From Micromonospora wenchangensis (GTDB lineage Bacteria; Actinomycetota; Actinomycetes; Mycobacteriales; Micromonosporaceae), in contig NZ_MZMV01000040.1 of the NCBI RefSeq assembly GCF_002210435.1, forward strand, positions 1 to 64,000: 64,000 bases of DNA, written 5' to 3'. The notes under the pieces were generated by a model, which searched no databases, had not been told where the DNA came from, and saw only the letters and a program-made list of their open reading frames with translations. The translations under genes were made by a program, and so were the position numbers. Position 1 is the first letter of the stretch. Each line of letters starts with the position of its first letter. Of the stretch, positions 23,947-34,350 are shown in pieces.

Positions 23947-24765
23947 GTGCGTACCGTTCTCGTATGCGTTCGGACACCGATCGCCGCGCAGCAGTTGACC
24001 AATGCGGCGGCGCGACTCGGCCTGGCCGCGGTCGTCCGGACAGCCGTCTCCGATCCCGAGGTGATGCTGCGGCTCGCCGAGCGCCCGGTCGACGTGGTGC
24101 TGGCCGACACGGCGCTCACCCGGCCGGACAGCGCCGGCTTCGTGCGCCGGGTGCTCGCCCGCGCCCCGCAGGCCGCGGTGCTGCTGCTCGGCACCGAGGA
24201 GTCGGAGGCGGCGGCGGCCACCATCAGCGCCGGGGCGCGGGGCCTGATCCAGGGCGCCGACCACGACCTGACCAGCGCGGTGGCGAAGGCGTTGCTGCTG
24301 CTCGCAGCGCCCGGCCGCCCCGCCCGGCACCGGGTCGCCGACCCCGCCCGGGACACCGCCGCGGTAGGCGCGCCCCCGCGACCCGGTCGCCCACCCGCGC
24401 CGGGCTGGTCACCGCCGCCGGCCGACGGCACGCCCGGCGCGCCGTCGGTGGTGCCCGTGCAACGCGGCGACGACGAGGTCGAGGGGGAGCCGGAGGGCAC
24501 ACCGGCCGAGCCGACCCCGGCCGCCGGCTTGCCGCGCCCGACCCCCGGCGCGCGCGCCGGCCGGACCTCGGTCGGGCTGACCGAACGCGAACTGCAGGTG
24601 CTGCTCGGCATGGCCGAGGGCAAGAGCAACGCGGAGATCGGGCGGGAGTTGTTCGTCTCGGAGGACACCGTCAAGACGCACGCCCGGCGGCTGTTCCGCA
24701 AGCTCGGCGCGCGGGACCGGGCGCACGCGGTGGCCGCCGGCTTCCGCGCCGGCCTGGTCGCCTGA
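23947..24765 (+). CDS. BldM-like LuxR/NarL orphan response regulator with degenerate receiver
   Basis: A 272-residue protein. Residues 1-120 form a receiver-like domain that keeps D54 in VVLADTAL but lacks the acidic pair normally at the end of strand 1 (LVCVRTP) and the usual K loop, so phosphorylation is doubtful. A Pro-rich linker covers about 120-200. The C-terminal HTH (about 206-272: LTERELQVLLGMAEGKSNAEIGRE...FVSEDTVKTHARRLFRKLGARDRAHAVA) is nearly the BldM sequence. The position next to DUF5319 and guaB matches bldM in S. coelicolor. GTG 23947 has GGAGAGGAG upstream. Probably a developmental or morphological regulator. Confidence 0.85.
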   Translation: MRTVLVCVRTPIAAQQLTNAAARLGLAAVVRTAVSDPEVMLRLAERPVDVVLADTALTRPDSAGFVRRVLARAPQAAVLLLGTEESEAAAATISAGARGLIQGADHDLTSAVAKALLLLAAPGRPARHRVADPARDTAAVGAPPRPGRPPAPGWSPPPADGTPGAPSVVPVQRGDDEVEGEPEGTPAEPTPAAGLPRPTPGARAGRTSVGLTERELQVLLGMAEGKSNAEIGRELFVSEDTVKTHARRLFRKLGARDRAHAVAAGFRAGLVA

Positions 24766-24822
24766 GCGCTCCCGTCCCCGACCCGGTCGGTCCGGCGGTG
24801 GCGAGTCGGGTCTCCCCGGGGG

Positions 24823-25233
24823 TCAGTCGTCGGAGTCGGTGTCGTCGCCCGCGGACTCGGTGAGCGTGTCGTGCACCCCGTCGGCGTAGCCCCGGGCGTA
24901 GTCCCAGGTGACGTAGTGGTCCGGGTCGGGGTCGTAGGCCGGCTCGTGCACCCGGGGTCGGCCCGAGCTGAGCAGGTGCCGCAGGTTGCCCCGGAGCAGG
25001 TCCCAGTCGAAGTAGTGCGGCTCGCGACAGTCCTCGCACTCGATGACCAGCCCGCGTACCCCGATCGGGGACAGCAGGGCCTGGTAGATCTCCAGGTCGG
25101 CGAGGTCTTCCAGCACGTCCTGCCGCTCGACCTCGGTCAGCGGGTCGAGCGGGGCGTCGTCGCCCGGATCGTCCAGCCCCGCAGCCGGATCGGCCGGGTC
25201 GCCGTTGAACGGGTCGATGGGCTCGTCGTGCAC
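24823..25233 (-). CDS. DUF5319 family protein
   Basis: A 136-residue acidic protein conserved next to guaB in actinobacteria (Rv3412 in M. tuberculosis). It has an Asp/Pro-rich N terminus, a helical middle (EVERQDVLEDLADLEIYQALLSPIGVRGLVIECEDC) with a CxxC pair, HYFDWDLLRGNLRHLL, and an acidic tail. Function unknown. GTG 25233 has TACGGT at 25240-25245, 6 nt upstream, suggesting a leaderless transcript. Confidence 0.85.
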   Translation of the reverse strand: MHDEPIDPFNGDPADPAAGLDDPGDDAPLDPLTEVERQDVLEDLADLEIYQALLSPIGVRGLVIECEDCREPHYFDWDLLRGNLRHLLSSGRPRVHEPAYDPDPDHYVTWDYARGYADGVHDTLTESAGDDTDSDD

Positions 25234-25428
25234 CCCCTCACCGTAGACCCAACCCTCGCCGCACGCGCCCCCCGGCGGTCGCTGTGGCGTCGCCGACCCC
25301 GACCGGTCGCCGACGAGGGTCGCCCTGCTCAGTGGGTACGATGAGACGACTCGCCGTCACCCCGGCGTGCGCCGGTGCCGCGCGCGCCGCCTCGCTGAAT
25401 CCCGTCCGAGCAGCTCAGGGGAGCAATC

Positions 25429-26991
25429 GTGGAGAATTCGCCCAGCACCGATCTTCCGGCCGGCGTCGACAGCGGCGAGTGGGGCGGCCACCTGCCGGAG
25501 CTGCCGGCCGGGTCGGCGCGGGTGGTGCCGCTCGGCCTGACCTTCGACGACGTGCTGCTCCAGCCCGGCGAGTCGGACGTGGTGCCCAGCCGGGTGAACA
25601 CCCGCACCCGGCTCACCCGCAACGTGGAGCTGTCCATCCCGCTGCTGTCCAGCGCGATGGACACCGTCACCGAGGCCCGGATGGCGATCGCGATGGCCCG
25701 CCAGGGCGGCATCGGCGTGCTGCACCGCAACCTCTCCCTGGAGGACCAGGCGCTCCAGGTCGACCTGGTCAAGCGCTCCGAGTCCGGCATGATCACGAAC
25801 CCGGTGACCGCCAGCCCCGAGGACACCCTGCGAGAGGTCGACGAGCTGTGCGGCCGCTACCGCATCTCCGGCGTCCCGGTGGTCGACGGCGAGGGCCAGC
25901 TCGTGGGCATCGTCACCAACCGGGACATGCGGTTCGTCTCCGACCCGGCCACCCCGGTCCACGCGATCATGACCCGGACGCCGCTGGTCACCGCCCCGGT
26001 GGGGGTGAGCAAGGACGACGCGCTCACGCTGCTGCGCCAGCACAAGGTCGAGAAGCTGCCGATCGTGGACGACTCCGGTCGGCTGCGCGGCCTGATCACC
26101 GTCAAGGACTTCACCAAGAGCGAGCAGTACCCGGACGCCACCAAGGACGACGCCGGCCGGCTGCGGGTCGCCGCCGCCATCGGGGTCGGCGAGGACGCCT
26201 ACAAGCGGGCCCGGACCCTGGTCGACGCGGGTGTCGACGTGCTGATCGTGGACACCGCGCACGGCCACCAGCGGGCCGTGCTGGACATGGTCCGCCGGCT
26301 CAAGGCCGACGTCACGATCGACATCGTGGGCGGCAACGTGGCCACCTACGCCGGGGCGAAGGCCCTGGTCGACGCGGGTGCCGACGGCGTCAAGGTAGGG
26401 GTCGGCCCGGGTGCCATCTGCACCACCCGGATCGTCGCCGGGGTCGGGGTGCCGCAGGTGACCGCGATCATGGAGGCGGCCCGCGCGGCCCGGCCGGCCG
26501 GCGTCCCGGTGATCGGCGACGGCGGCATCCAGTACTCCGGCGACATCGCCAAGGCCCTGGTGGCCGGTGCCGACACGGTGATGCTCGGCAGCCTGCTGGC
26601 CGGCTGCGAGGAGAGCCCCGGCGAGCTGATCTTCGTCAACGGCAAGCAGTTCAAGGCGTACCGGGGGATGGGGTCGCTGGGCGCGATGCAGTCCCGGGGG
26701 CAGGCCAAGTCGTACAGCAAGGACCGCTACTTCCAGCAGGACGTGCTCAGCGACGACAAGCTGGTGCCGGAGGGCGTGGAGGGCCAGGTGCCCTACCGGG
26801 GGCCGCTGTCCCGGGTGGCCCACCAGCTCGTCGGCGGGCTGCGGCTGGCGATGGGGTACGCCGGGGCGGAGAACATCCCCGACCTGCACCACCGGGGCCA
26901 GCTCATCCGGATCACGGCGGCCGGGCTCAAGGAGAGCCACCCGCACGACATCCAGATGACCGTCGAGGCCCCCAACTACCACACCCGCTGA
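25429..26991 (+). CDS. guaB: Inosine-5'-monophosphate dehydrogenase
   Basis: A 520-residue enzyme, the NAD-dependent first committed step to GMP. TIM barrel with LTFDDVLLQPGESDVVPS, two CBS domains at about 125-240, catalytic cysteine C331 in VGPGAICTTRIVAG, and the mobile flap YRGMGSLGAM. GTG 25429 is preceded by AGGGGAG. guaB3 follows 30 bp downstream, probably co-transcribed; guaA is 5.8 kb on. Confidence 0.97.
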   Translation: MENSPSTDLPAGVDSGEWGGHLPELPAGSARVVPLGLTFDDVLLQPGESDVVPSRVNTRTRLTRNVELSIPLLSSAMDTVTEARMAIAMARQGGIGVLHRNLSLEDQALQVDLVKRSESGMITNPVTASPEDTLREVDELCGRYRISGVPVVDGEGQLVGIVTNRDMRFVSDPATPVHAIMTRTPLVTAPVGVSKDDALTLLRQHKVEKLPIVDDSGRLRGLITVKDFTKSEQYPDATKDDAGRLRVAAAIGVGEDAYKRARTLVDAGVDVLIVDTAHGHQRAVLDMVRRLKADVTIDIVGGNVATYAGAKALVDAGADGVKVGVGPGAICTTRIVAGVGVPQVTAIMEAARAARPAGVPVIGDGGIQYSGDIAKALVAGADTVMLGSLLAGCEESPGELIFVNGKQFKAYRGMGSLGAMQSRGQAKSYSKDRYFQQDVLSDDKLVPEGVEGQVPYRGPLSRVAHQLVGGLRLAMGYAGAENIPDLHHRGQLIRITAAGLKESHPHDIQMTVEAPNYHTR

Positions 26992-27021
26992 CCCACCACC
27001 CCAAACCACCTGGAGTCCCTC

Positions 27022-28140
27022 ATGCGTGACGTGGTCGAGATCGGGCTGGGCAAGACCGCGCAGCGCGGCTACCACCTGGACGACATCGCCATCGTGCCCA
27101 GCCGGCGGACCAGGGACGTCGACGACGTCTCCACCGGCTGGCAGCTCGACGCCTACCAGTTCGACATCCCCTGCGTCGGCCACCCGTCGGACGCCACCAT
27201 GAGCCCCGCCTCGGCCGTCCGGCTCGGGCAGCTCGGCGGCCTCGGCGTGCTCAACGTCGAGGGCCTCTGGACCCGCTACGAGAACCCGACCAAGGTGCTT
27301 GAGGAGCTGGCCGGGCTGGGCGAGGACGCCCGCGCGACCAAGCGGCTCCAGGAGGTCTACGCCGAGCCGATCCGACCCGACCTGATCGCCGAGCGGGTCC
27401 GCGAGCTGCGGGCCGGCGGCAGCACGGTGGCCGTCCGGGTGTCCCCGCAGCACACCCTCGCGCTGGCCCCGGTGATCCTGGACGCGGGCGTCGACATCCT
27501 GGTCATCCAGGGCACCATCGTCTCGGCCGAGCACGTCTCGACCACCGACGAGCCGTTGAACCTCAAGGAGTTCATCGCCGACCTCGACCTGCCGGTGGTC
27601 GTCGGCGGCTGCACCGACTACAAGACGGCGCTGCACCTGATGCGTACCGGCGCGGCCGGGGTGATCGTCGGCATCGGCGGTGACGACTGGTCGACCAGCG
27701 AGTCGGTGCTCGGCATCCGGGTGCCGATGGCCACCGCGATCGCCGACGCCGCCGCGGCCCGCCGCGACTACCTCGACGAGACCGGTGGACGCTACGTGCA
27801 CCTCATCGCCGACGGCGACATCCAGACCTCCGGCGACATCGCGAAGGCGCTCGGCTGCGGCGCGGACGCGGTGATGCTCGGCGAACCGCTGTCGCTGTGC
27901 GAGGAGGCCCCGGCCGGCGGTGCCTGGTGGCACTCGGCGGCCAGCCACCCGTCCCTGCCGCGTGGCGCGTTCGAGGTGGCCGGTGAGCCACTCGGCTCGA
28001 TGGAGCGGCTGCTGTTCGGCCCCGCCGACGAGCCGGACGGCCAGCTCAACCTGTTCGGTGGGCTGCGTCGCGCGATGGCTAAGTGCGGCTACCGCGACCT
28101 GAAGGAGTTCCAGCGGGTCGGGCTGGTCCTCGACCGCTGA
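27022..28140 (+). CDS. guaB3: GuaB3 family IMP dehydrogenase-related protein
   Basis: A 372-residue CBS-less member of the IMPDH/GMPR superfamily. The barrel and phosphate-binding residues are recognisable (VGGCTDYKTALHLMRTGAAGVIVGIG; ADGDIQTSGDIAKALGCGADAVMLG), but the loop that carries the catalytic Cys in IMPDH reads GIGGDDWST (217-225), with no cysteine. GuaB3 lies beside guaB in most actinobacteria. A cyanobacterial GuaB3 has been reported as an IMP dehydrogenase; the actinobacterial activity is not settled, to my knowledge. ATG 27022 with CTGGAG upstream. Confidence 0.92.
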   Translation: MRDVVEIGLGKTAQRGYHLDDIAIVPSRRTRDVDDVSTGWQLDAYQFDIPCVGHPSDATMSPASAVRLGQLGGLGVLNVEGLWTRYENPTKVLEELAGLGEDARATKRLQEVYAEPIRPDLIAERVRELRAGGSTVAVRVSPQHTLALAPVILDAGVDILVIQGTIVSAEHVSTTDEPLNLKEFIADLDLPVVVGGCTDYKTALHLMRTGAAGVIVGIGGDDWSTSESVLGIRVPMATAIADAAAARRDYLDETGGRYVHLIADGDIQTSGDIAKALGCGADAVMLGEPLSLCEEAPAGGAWWHSAASHPSLPRGAFEVAGEPLGSMERLLFGPADEPDGQLNLFGGLRRAMAKCGYRDLKEFQRVGLVLDR

Positions 28141-28153
28141 CCCGGGTCCGCTG

Positions 28154-28191
28154 CGGCCGGCCGGCTCCACCACCGTGGGGCCGGCCGGCCG
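28154..28191 (+). terminator. Terminator of guaB-guaB3
   Basis: 17-bp arms (28154-28170 / 28175-28191, one mismatch) with a 4-nt loop, 14 nt past the guaB3 stop. Confidence 0.65.
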
Positions 28192-28291
28192 TACCGTCGC
28201 CCCGCTCGTCGTGCGGCGTTGCGGGCACGCGGGGCCGGCCGGCTCGGTAGGCTGCGCGGACGGTGGCGGCGAACGGGGGACGAAGGTGGCC

Positions 28292-29743
28292 ATGAGCCGG
28301 AACCGGCGCGGCCTCGCGCTGCTCGTCACCGTGGCGCTCGCCCTGGCCGGCTGCACCGCCGACCCGGAACCCCGGCGGGAACCCCGGTCGACCCCGACGC
28401 CCGGGGCGACCCCTGGCGTGACCCCCGGCCCGGCCGGGGTCGGCGACCCGTACTTCCCGACCGCCGGCAACAGCGGATACGACGTCGAGCGGTACACCCT
28501 CAAGGTCCGCTACGACCCGGCCAGCGACGAGCTGCGCGGCGACGCCACCGTCCGGGCCACCGCCGGGGCCGACCTGCCGCTGTTCCACCTCGACCTGGCC
28601 GGGCTGACGGTGCGCCGGGTGACCGTGGACGGCAACCCGGCCCGGCACACCCGCGAGGGCACCGAGCTGGTGGTCACCCCGGCCGCGCCGGTGCGCGCCG
28701 GGGCGGCCTTCACCGTCCAGGTCGGGTACGACGGCCGGCCGGAGCCGCTGCGTAACGAGACGATCGGCGAGGGCGGCTGGCTGCACACCGCCGACGGTGC
28801 GGTCGCGCTCGGCCAACCCGAGTCGGCGAGCACCTGGTTCCCGGTCAACGACCACCCCTCCGACAAGGCCGCCTACGACTTCGAGATCACCGTGCCGAAG
28901 GGGCTGGTCGCGGTCGCCAACGGGGTGCCGAGGGGGCAGCGCCCGGCGGCCGGCGGCTACACCACGTGGCGCTGGTCGGAGGCCGCCCCGATGGCCAGTT
29001 ACCTGAGCACTGTGGTGATCGGGAAGTACCGCACCACCACCGGCGAGCACCGGGGCCGGCCGGTGTTCAGCGCGGTCGCCGACACCCTGCCCCGGGGGGC
29101 GGCCGACGAGTCGATCGCCCGCACCGTGACGGTCGCCGACTACCTGGAGAGCGTCTTCGGGCCGTACCCGTTCGCGGCGTACGGCGGGGTGGTGGTCGAC
29201 GAGCCCCGGATCAGGTACGCGTTGGAGACGCAGAGCCGGCCGGTCTACTCGGCCAACTTCTTCCGGGGCGGTGAGAACACCGGGGTGGTCGCGCACGAGC
29301 TGGCCCACCAGTGGTTCGGCGACAGCGTCTCGGTGGCCCGCTGGGAGGACATCTGGCTCAACGAGGGGCTGGCCACGTACGCCGAGTGGCTCTGGTCCGA
29401 GCACGAGGGCCGGGACAGCGCGCAGGCCACCTTCGACCAGCAGTACGCCGCCTCCGACGACGGGGTGTGGCGGGTGCCGCCGGCCGCGCCCGGGGCGGCG
29501 AACCTGTTCAGCGAGTCGGTCTACCAGCGGGGCGCGATGGCGGTGCACGCGCTGCGGGTGACCGTCGGTGACGACGCGTTCTTCCGCCTGCTGCGGACCT
29601 GGGCGGCCGAGAAGCGCAACGGCAACGCCACCACCGCCGAGTTCGTGGCGACCGCCGAGCGGGTCTGCGGGCAGCAGCTCGACGACCTCTTCGCCGGCTG
29701 GCTGTACGGCACCGAACGTCCAGCGCCACCCACCCGCCGCTGA
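28292..29743 (+). CDS. M1-family zinc metallopeptidase lipoprotein
   Basis: A 483-residue extracytoplasmic aminopeptidase-type protein. Lipobox ALALAGC (C21) and a Pro/Thr spacer, then the M1 N-terminal beta domain (about 50-240) and the thermolysin-like catalytic domain with HELAHQWFG plus the downstream zinc ligand in WLNEGLATYAEW. The exopeptidase GxMEN loop is replaced by ALETQSRPVYS. It lacks the long C-terminal HEAT-like domain of full aminopeptidase N (about 850 residues), as do other short actinobacterial M1 lipoproteins. ATG 28292 with GAAGG upstream. Confidence 0.9.
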   Translation: MSRNRRGLALLVTVALALAGCTADPEPRREPRSTPTPGATPGVTPGPAGVGDPYFPTAGNSGYDVERYTLKVRYDPASDELRGDATVRATAGADLPLFHLDLAGLTVRRVTVDGNPARHTREGTELVVTPAAPVRAGAAFTVQVGYDGRPEPLRNETIGEGGWLHTADGAVALGQPESASTWFPVNDHPSDKAAYDFEITVPKGLVAVANGVPRGQRPAAGGYTTWRWSEAAPMASYLSTVVIGKYRTTTGEHRGRPVFSAVADTLPRGAADESIARTVTVADYLESVFGPYPFAAYGGVVVDEPRIRYALETQSRPVYSANFFRGGENTGVVAHELAHQWFGDSVSVARWEDIWLNEGLATYAEWLWSEHEGRDSAQATFDQQYAASDDGVWRVPPAAPGAANLFSESVYQRGAMAVHALRVTVGDDAFFRLLRTWAAEKRNGNATTAEFVATAERVCGQQLDDLFAGWLYGTERPAPPTRR

Positions 29744-29759
29744 TCACGTCCCAAGACGG

Positions 29760-30884
29760 TCAGTTCTTCACCCGCAGCTCGGGGTGGGCGTCCAGGTACT
29801 CCTCGGCGTCACCGGCCTTGAGCGCGGGCAGGAAGCCCTTGCCGACGCCGGTGAGCTGCTCGCCCCGGTAGCTGCTGCCCTTGCCCACCCCGTCGCCGGG
29901 CAGCCCGACCAGGGTGATCCGGTCGGCGCTCAGCCCGCCGAGGGCGTACGCCAGGTCGACGATGCGGGGGCCGCCCGCGTAGACCAGGGTGTCGCCGAGC
30001 GCGGACACCACCTGCTCGACCCGGTCGGGCTGGCGGGCCAGGTTCTCGTTGAGGATCTTGGCGGCCAGCGCCCGGAGGAGCTGCTGCTGGTGGCGCTGCC
30101 GGGCGTAGTCGCCGCCGGCGATGTAGCGCTGCCGGGCGTAGTCCAGCGCCTGCCAGCCGTTGAGGTGCCGCTCGCCCTTCTCGTAGACCATCTGCGGGCC
30201 GGTGTACCCGCCGCCGCCCGGGGCCGGCTCGCGGTACCTGCCGTCCGGCCGCCGGTGCAGCGAAGGGACCCGCTGGTCGACGTAGAGGTCGACCCCGCCG
30301 AGGGTGTCGACCAGCCGGTCGAAGCCGTTGAAGGTGACCACCGCACCGGCGTCGAAGCGCAGCCCGGTGTACCCGCTGACCGTGCTGCGCAGCAGCTCGT
30401 ACCCCTGGGCGGCGCTGGGATTCTTTGGCTTGCCCGGCACCCGGCTGCCGTAGCTCATCGCGTGGGTGAGCTTCGTCCGGCCGCCCCGGTAGCCCGACTT
30501 CGGGAACTTCGGGATGTCGACCACCAGGTCGCGGGGGAGCGAGAAGAGGTACGCCCGGTCCAGCCCGGCCGGCACGTGCAGGATCAGCACCGCGTCGCCG
30601 TGCGGTTCCCAGCCGGGCACGCTGACCCGGGTGTCCACCCCGACCAGGAGCAGGTTGAGCGGGCCGGTGATCGAGGCCCCGGGGGGCGGGGTCGGGCTGG
30701 GGGTGGGGCTCGGCGTCGGCGTCGGGCCGGTGGTGGTGGCGGCCGGCCCGGCCGTACGCCGTGGCTCGTCGTCGCGGACCACTCGGGTCACCACCAGGGC
30801 GGCCACCCCCACCAGCACGACCACGGCCAGGGCGGCCAGCCCCCACACCCAGCGTGGTCGTCCTGTTCCGGTTTCCTGAGTCAT
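29760..30884 (-). CDS. LytR-CpsA-Psr (LCP) family cell-wall glycopolymer ligase
   Basis: 374 residues. Short cytoplasmic N terminus, one TM helix (VWGLAALAVVVLVGVAALVV), Pro/Thr linker, then the LCP domain: LLLVGVDTR, HGDAVLILHV, SLPRDLVVDIP, GYTGLRFDAGAVVTFNGFDRLVDTLGGVDLYV, and RHLNGWQALDYARQRY with the conserved Arg residues. These enzymes attach polymers to peptidoglycan from polyprenyl phosphate donors outside the membrane. ATG 30884 is preferred; a GTG at 30908 would add 8 residues. Convergent with the M1 peptidase gene, 16 bp apart. Confidence 0.9.
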   Translation of the reverse strand: MTQETGTGRPRWVWGLAALAVVVLVGVAALVVTRVVRDDEPRRTAGPAATTTGPTPTPSPTPSPTPPPGASITGPLNLLLVGVDTRVSVPGWEPHGDAVLILHVPAGLDRAYLFSLPRDLVVDIPKFPKSGYRGGRTKLTHAMSYGSRVPGKPKNPSAAQGYELLRSTVSGYTGLRFDAGAVVTFNGFDRLVDTLGGVDLYVDQRVPSLHRRPDGRYREPAPGGGGYTGPQMVYEKGERHLNGWQALDYARQRYIAGGDYARQRHQQQLLRALAAKILNENLARQPDRVEQVVSALGDTLVYAGGPRIVDLAYALGGLSADRITLVGLPGDGVGKGSSYRGEQLTGVGKGFLPALKAGDAEEYLDAHPELRVKN

Positions 30885-30994
30885 CGCTCGCCACCCCCGT
30901 CTGCACAACGCTTCGACCGGCCCTGCGGGTTGCGGTCGGCGACGGTCAGCATGATCGCGCGAAATCCGGCACTGGCGCGATGGCTACCCGCCGG

Positions 30995-31007
30995 TAATGA
31001 TGCGGTC
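30995..31007 (+). promoter_or_regulatory. -10 element of the GMC oxidase gene, probably leaderless
   Basis: TAATGA at 30995-31000, 7 nt before ATG 31008, no Shine-Dalgarno. Confidence 0.45.
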
Positions 31008-32708
31008 ATGCGGTACGACGTGCTCGTCATCGGGTCCGGCTTCGGCGGCAGCGTCGCCGCGCTGCGGCTGGCCGAGAAGGGCTACACGGTCGGCGTGCTG
31101 GAGGCGGGCCGGCGGTTCGCCGACGACGAGTTCCCGCAGACCTCCTGGCGGCTGCGCCGATTCCTCTGGGCCCCCCGCCTGGGCTGTTACGGGCTGCAAC
31201 GGATCACCCTGCTCCGTCCGGCCGCCCGGGGTGCCGCGAGCGGGGTGCTGGTGCTCTCCGGTGCCGGCGTCGGCGGTGGCTCCCTGGTCTACGCGAACAC
31301 CCTCTACCAGCCGCCTGACGCCTTCTACACCGATCCGCAGTGGCGTGACGTCACCGACTGGCGGGCCGAACTCGCCAGCCACTACGACCAGGCCGGACGG
31401 ATGCTCGGGGTCACCCCGTACCCCCGGCACACCGGCGCGGACCGGGCGATGCGGGCGGTGGCCGAGCGGATGGGGGTCGGGCACACCTTCGGGCCGACCC
31501 CGGTGGGGGTGCACCTCGGCCGCCCCGGGCAACGGGTGGCGGACCCGTACTTCGGCGGGGCGGGGCCGGAACGCACCGGCTGCACGCACTGTGGGTCGTG
31601 CATGACCGGCTGCCGGCACGGCGCCAAGAACACCCTGGTCAAGAATTACCTGTGGCTTGCCGAACGGCTCGGCGCGCGGGTCCACCCGCTGACCACGGTC
31701 ACCGCCGTACGGCCGGCCGACGGCGGGGGCTACCTGGTGCACGCCGGGCGTACCGGGGCCTGGCTGCGCCGACGTCGTCAGGTGTTCCACGCCGACCAGG
31801 TGGTCTTCGCGGCCGGCGCGCTCGGCACCCAGCGGCTGCTGCACGCGATGAGGCAGACCGGCGCGCTGCCCCACCTGTCGGACCGTCTCGGCGCGTTGAC
31901 CCGGACCAACTCGGAGGCGATCCTCGGCGCGTCGGTCGACCGCCGGCAGGCCCGGCAGCGGGGGCTGGACTTCACCGACGGGGTGGCGATCACCAGCTCG
32001 TTCCATCCCGACCCGCAGACCCACGTCGAGCCGGTCCGCTACGGCCGGGGCGCGAACGCGATGGGGCTGCTCCAGTCGCTGCTGGTCGACGGCGGCCCGC
32101 ACCGGGTCCGGCGCTGGCTGGGCGCGATCGTGCGGCAGCCCCGGCTGGCCGCCCGGATGCTCTCGGTGCGGCACTGGTCCGAGCGGACGGTGATCGCCCT
32201 GGTGATGCAGTCGGCGGACAACTCGCTGACCACCCACTGGCGGCGGGGGCCGCTGGGCCGGCGGCGGCTGGTGTCCGGCCCCGGGCACGGCGCACCCCAT
32301 CCGACCTGGATCCCGGCCGGCAACCGGGCGGTCCGGCTGCTCGCCGAGGAGATCGGCGGCACCCCCGGCGGGGCGCTCACCGAACCGTTCGACGTCCCGA
32401 TGACCGCGCACATCCTCGGCGGAGCGGTGATCGGTGCCACCCCGGCCGACGGCGTGGTCGACCCCTGGCACCGGGTGTACGGCCACCCGGGGCTGCACGT
32501 GGTCGACGGGGCGGCGGTGTCGGCGAACCTCGGGGTGAACCCGTCGCTGACGATCACCGCGCAGGCGGAGCGGGCGATGTCGTACTGGCCGAACCGGGGG
32601 GAGGCGGACCCCCGGCCGCCGCTCGGGTCGGCGTACACCCCGGTGGCGTCGGTGCCCCCGCGGCACCCGGCGGTCCCGGCGGACGCCCCCGGCGCGCTGC
32701 GCGGCTGA
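31008..32708 (+). CDS. GMC-family FAD oxidoreductase, ChoD-like
   Basis: A 566-residue flavoenzyme. FAD-binding GSGFGGSVAALRLAEKG at 9-25 and VLEAGRRF, SGAGVGGGSLVYANTLYQPP, and the C-terminal GMC segments HILGGAVIG and LHVVDGAAVSANLGVNPSLTITAQAERAM. Four cysteines, C192, C195, C198 and C202, form C-x2-C-x2-C-x3-C. The relative Rv3409c (ChoD, putative cholesterol oxidase) is also beside guaB3 in M. tuberculosis. The substrate may be a sterol or other alcohol; sequence does not decide. Confidence 0.88.
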   Translation: MRYDVLVIGSGFGGSVAALRLAEKGYTVGVLEAGRRFADDEFPQTSWRLRRFLWAPRLGCYGLQRITLLRPAARGAASGVLVLSGAGVGGGSLVYANTLYQPPDAFYTDPQWRDVTDWRAELASHYDQAGRMLGVTPYPRHTGADRAMRAVAERMGVGHTFGPTPVGVHLGRPGQRVADPYFGGAGPERTGCTHCGSCMTGCRHGAKNTLVKNYLWLAERLGARVHPLTTVTAVRPADGGGYLVHAGRTGAWLRRRRQVFHADQVVFAAGALGTQRLLHAMRQTGALPHLSDRLGALTRTNSEAILGASVDRRQARQRGLDFTDGVAITSSFHPDPQTHVEPVRYGRGANAMGLLQSLLVDGGPHRVRRWLGAIVRQPRLAARMLSVRHWSERTVIALVMQSADNSLTTHWRRGPLGRRRLVSGPGHGAPHPTWIPAGNRAVRLLAEEIGGTPGGALTEPFDVPMTAHILGGAVIGATPADGVVDPWHRVYGHPGLHVVDGAAVSANLGVNPSLTITAQAERAMSYWPNRGEADPRPPLGSAYTPVASVPPRHPAVPADAPGALRG

Positions 32709-32772
32709 CCGGCGCTGACCGGGCGCGGCACGCCCGGGGGCGGCCCGTGCCGGGGGCGGGTGTGACTGTCGG

Positions 32773-32786
32773 TAGGCTTTGCCCAC
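32773..32786 (+). promoter_or_regulatory. -10 element of guaA, probably leaderless
   Basis: TAGGCT at 32773-32778, 8 nt before ATG 32787; no Shine-Dalgarno in the gap. Confidence 0.45.
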
Positions 32787-34347
<1,561 letters not shown>

Positions 34348-34350
34348 GGC

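Noticed and set aside
29568..32708. 1046-residue + frame covering the LCP gene and GMC oxidase
   Set aside because: Only the part from ATG 31008 has FAD-binding motifs; the rest is antisense to the LCP gene.
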